Below are positions 7,345-8,611 of a stretch of DNA of 8,611 nucleotides, piece by piece. Origin of the DNA: JAQGMJ01 sp036271855. GTDB taxonomy: Bacteria; Pseudomonadota; Gammaproteobacteria; Burkholderiales; JAEUOS01. The DNA lies in NCBI GenBank assembly GCA_036271855.1, contig DATAZV010000227.1, forward strand, positions 1 through 8,611. Reading direction: 5' to 3'. Each line of letters starts with the position of its first letter. Positions within the stretch are counted from its first letter, which is position 1. The notes below the pieces were generated by a model, which was not told the DNA's origin, made no database searches, and was given only the letters and a program-made list of their open reading frames with translations. Made by a program: the position numbers and the translations under genes.

Positions 7345-7604
7345 AGCCTTCGTTTATTCCCCCTGAATATCCCGGCATCGTACCGCGTTGGACGGCGGAA
7401 GTATTCATGTAAACAAATCATGACCTTTTTATTTAAAAAAAGGTTTAGCATCCAGCGTGCGAAAAATGTTCGATTCCCCTCTGGGAGAGCGGAGATAACG
7501 GAAGCATGGACTACACGTCTATAGGGGCCTGTCTGACAGCATTCGGCTCAAGATTGGCACAGGCTTGCCGTCAACCTCATAGCTGACCGCCTATTCATCT
7601 GCCC
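7345..7604. promoter_or_regulatory. Divergent intergenic region between the usher-like gene and subunit 3
   Basis: This 260-base gap must hold the promoters of both divergent genes. An AT-rich core (about 7411-7446) contains an inverted repeat ACCTTTTT / AAAAAGGT (7423-7430 and 7437-7444, 6-base spacer), a possible operator. A shorter inverted repeat CTGTC-T-GACAG lies at 7529-7539. I could not place -10/-35 boxes with confidence on either strand. A TGGCAC...TTGC pair (7555-7568) looks like a sigma-54 site, but its spacing is one base short. Confidence 0.45.
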
Positions 7605-8108
7605 ATGCCCTCCCGACTCCCGCACCCCACTGGACTTGCCGCTTCCCTGATCGCGGTCGTCCTGCTGGCAGCCGGGTCCGGCGCGCATGCCGAGTCGCAG
7701 ATCGTTAGCGGCAGCAGCGCCAGTGCCAGCGTGATGTTCACCATCCGCATTCCGGTGGTGTTCCGCATGAAGGTACAGTCACAAGCACCGCTGCGCGTAA
7801 CGCTCGAAGACATCGCGCGCGGCTACATCGAGACCAGCACGCCGCAGGAAGTGCAGGTCACCTTCAACGTACCGAAAAGCTATACGCTACGCATCGACGT
7901 GGTGGCGCCGCGTTTCAAGCGCGTGACGGTATCCGAGCAGGCGGCCAGCCGCAGCTTCGGCACCGAAGGCCTGACCCTGCACGAGCCCCCCACCCCGCCC
8001 GCGACCAACCAGGCGAGCCACCGCCTCCTTTATCGCTTCGAACTTCCCGCCGACATGACGCCGGGGGACTATCCCTGGCCGATTGCCGTCTCGGCTGCGC
8101 AGATCTAG
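7605..8108 (+). CDS. Secreted subunit-like protein 3, divergent from the usher-like gene
   Basis: A 167-residue protein with a Sec signal peptide (residues 1-29; hydrophobic LAASLIAVVLLAAGSG, cleavage AHA-E) and no cysteine. The mature part begins with a Ser/Ala stretch, then MFTIRIPVVFRMKV (about 44-57), which resembles FTIVIPATLSFRVG of subunit 1 at the same distance from the cleavage site. The rest is beta-like (EVQVTFNVP, YTLRIDVVAP, LLYRFELPAD). It ends in PGDYPWPIAVSAAQI, loosely like the AAGTY...RVTYT ending of subunits 1 and 2 but without SMP. It is probably a minor subunit, initiator or adaptor of the same structure, under a separate promoter. No Shine-Dalgarno is evident before the ATG. 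A 26-codon open frame (7506-7586) ends 18 bases upstream. The stop is one base from the stop of the convergent crotonase gene. Confidence 0.8.
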   Translation: MPSRLPHPTGLAASLIAVVLLAAGSGAHAESQIVSGSSASASVMFTIRIPVVFRMKVQSQAPLRVTLEDIARGYIETSTPQEVQVTFNVPKSYTLRIDVVAPRFKRVTVSEQAASRSFGTEGLTLHEPPTPPATNQASHRLLYRFELPADMTPGDYPWPIAVSAAQI

Positions 8109-8109
8109 C

Positions 8110-8611
8110 TCAGCGCTTCGCCTGCAAGAACACCGCCAGCGCGGCGTCGTGCTCCGGCGTGTGGTGTGCCAGGGCCTGGAAGGCAGCGGACATTTCGAGC
8201 AGCGAATCCAGCCCCAGATGCTGCCCTTCGCGCAGCAACCGCTTGGCCATGCGCAATGCCGGCCCGGGGTTGGCGGCAATTTTTTGCGCCAGCGCCGTAG
8301 CCTCGGGCAGCAATTGTTCGGACGTCACCACCCGCGATACCAGTCCGCAGGCCAGGGCCTCTTGCGCGTCTATGGTGTCTCCGGTGAAAGTCAGTTCCGC
8401 CGCTTTGGACATGCCGACTACGCGCGGCAGCAGCCAGGCGCCGCCATCGCCGGGGATGATGCCGAGTTTGACAAAACTCTCGGCGAACTTCGCTTTCTCC
8501 GAAGCGATGCGGATGTCGCACATGCAGGCGAGGTCGCAACCGGCGCCGATCGCCGGTCCATTCACCGCCGCAATGGTCGGCACATCAAGCTTGTAGAACG
8601 CGAGCGGAATG
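8110..8611 (-). CDS. Crotonase-family protein (enoyl-CoA hydratase/isomerase), 5' end outside the window
   Basis: A partial gene of 166 codons; the frame is open to the window edge (residues before the internal GTG at 8583 read IPLAFYKLD and fit the family), so roughly the first third is missing. The crotonase fold is clear: oxyanion-hole segment AAVNGPAIGAGCDLACMCDIRIAS, then KFAESFVKLGIIPGDGGAW, LTFTGDTIDAQEALACGLV, and the C-terminal helices that contain PALRMAKRLL. Members act on acyl-CoA thioesters in fatty-acid, amino-acid or aromatic catabolism. The two catalytic glutamates of classical hydratases are not kept: the first position (GGGCE in rat mitochondrial hydratase) is Asp here (GAGCD), and the second (PE) is Phe (SF). 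It may therefore be an isomerase or another crotonase activity rather than a hydratase. The substrate cannot be told. It is functionally unrelated to the neighbouring secreted-protein locus. Confidence 0.93.
   Translation of the reverse strand, partial: IPLAFYKLDVPTIAAVNGPAIGAGCDLACMCDIRIASEKAKFAESFVKLGIIPGDGGAWLLPRVVGMSKAAELTFTGDTIDAQEALACGLVSRVVTSEQLLPEATALAQKIAANPGPALRMAKRLLREGQHLGLDSLLEMSAAFQALAHHTPEHDAALAVFLQAKR

Noticed and set aside
7202..7408. 68-codon minus-strand frame with an ATG upstream of the usher-like gene
   Set aside because: It overlaps the usher-like gene's N-terminal coding in another frame, has no domain, and its length is expected by chance.
7555..7568. Sigma-54-like TGGCAC...TTGC upstream of subunit 3
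   Set aside because: The GG and GC elements are separated by 9 bases instead of the required 10, a change known to abolish sigma-54 promoter recognition; no enhancer-binding gene is nearby.

Overview
The window is GC-rich bacterial DNA with compact intergenic regions. Its moaA, lipoprotein-type sodC and crotonase genes look like those of Betaproteobacteria. Burkholderiales, perhaps Oxalobacteraceae (Massilia/Janthinobacterium-like), is my best guess; it is judged from protein style only, not from a search.

Left part (1-1922): a terminator palindrome, then sodC on the minus strand, encoding a Cu/Zn superoxide dismutase lipoprotein with all metal ligands present. A 199-base divergent gap follows, then moaA on the plus strand, the radical-SAM GTP 3',8-cyclase of molybdenum cofactor synthesis. 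These are ordinary housekeeping or stress genes.

Central part (1952-8108): a locus of secreted and envelope proteins that reads as a chaperone/usher-like surface-fibre system of an unfamiliar type. Read in the direction of transcription (minus strand, right to left), it holds a large usher-like beta-barrel protein (7344-4894), a 354-base AT-rich control region, an abundant-type secreted subunit (4539-3925), a second related subunit (3898-3251), a small secreted protein of unknown function (3254-2769) and a PapD-like periplasmic chaperone (2809-1952). The last three genes overlap each other by 4 and 41 bases, so they are probably translationally coupled. A strong intrinsic terminator hairpin lies between the two subunits, inside what appears to be the signal-peptide coding region of the second one. 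It would let the first subunit be made in excess. A further small secreted subunit-like gene (7605-8108) is divergent from the usher-like gene and carries an N-terminal motif resembling that of the first subunit. My working model is this: the subunits are exported by Sec, the PapD-like protein caps them, and the usher-like barrel carries them across the outer membrane. Only the chaperone fold and the general architecture support this; none of the subunits belongs to a fimbrial family I can name.

Right edge (8110-8611): a crotonase-family (enoyl-CoA hydratase/isomerase) gene on the minus strand, cut off by the window end and convergent with the last subunit-like gene with a single base between them.
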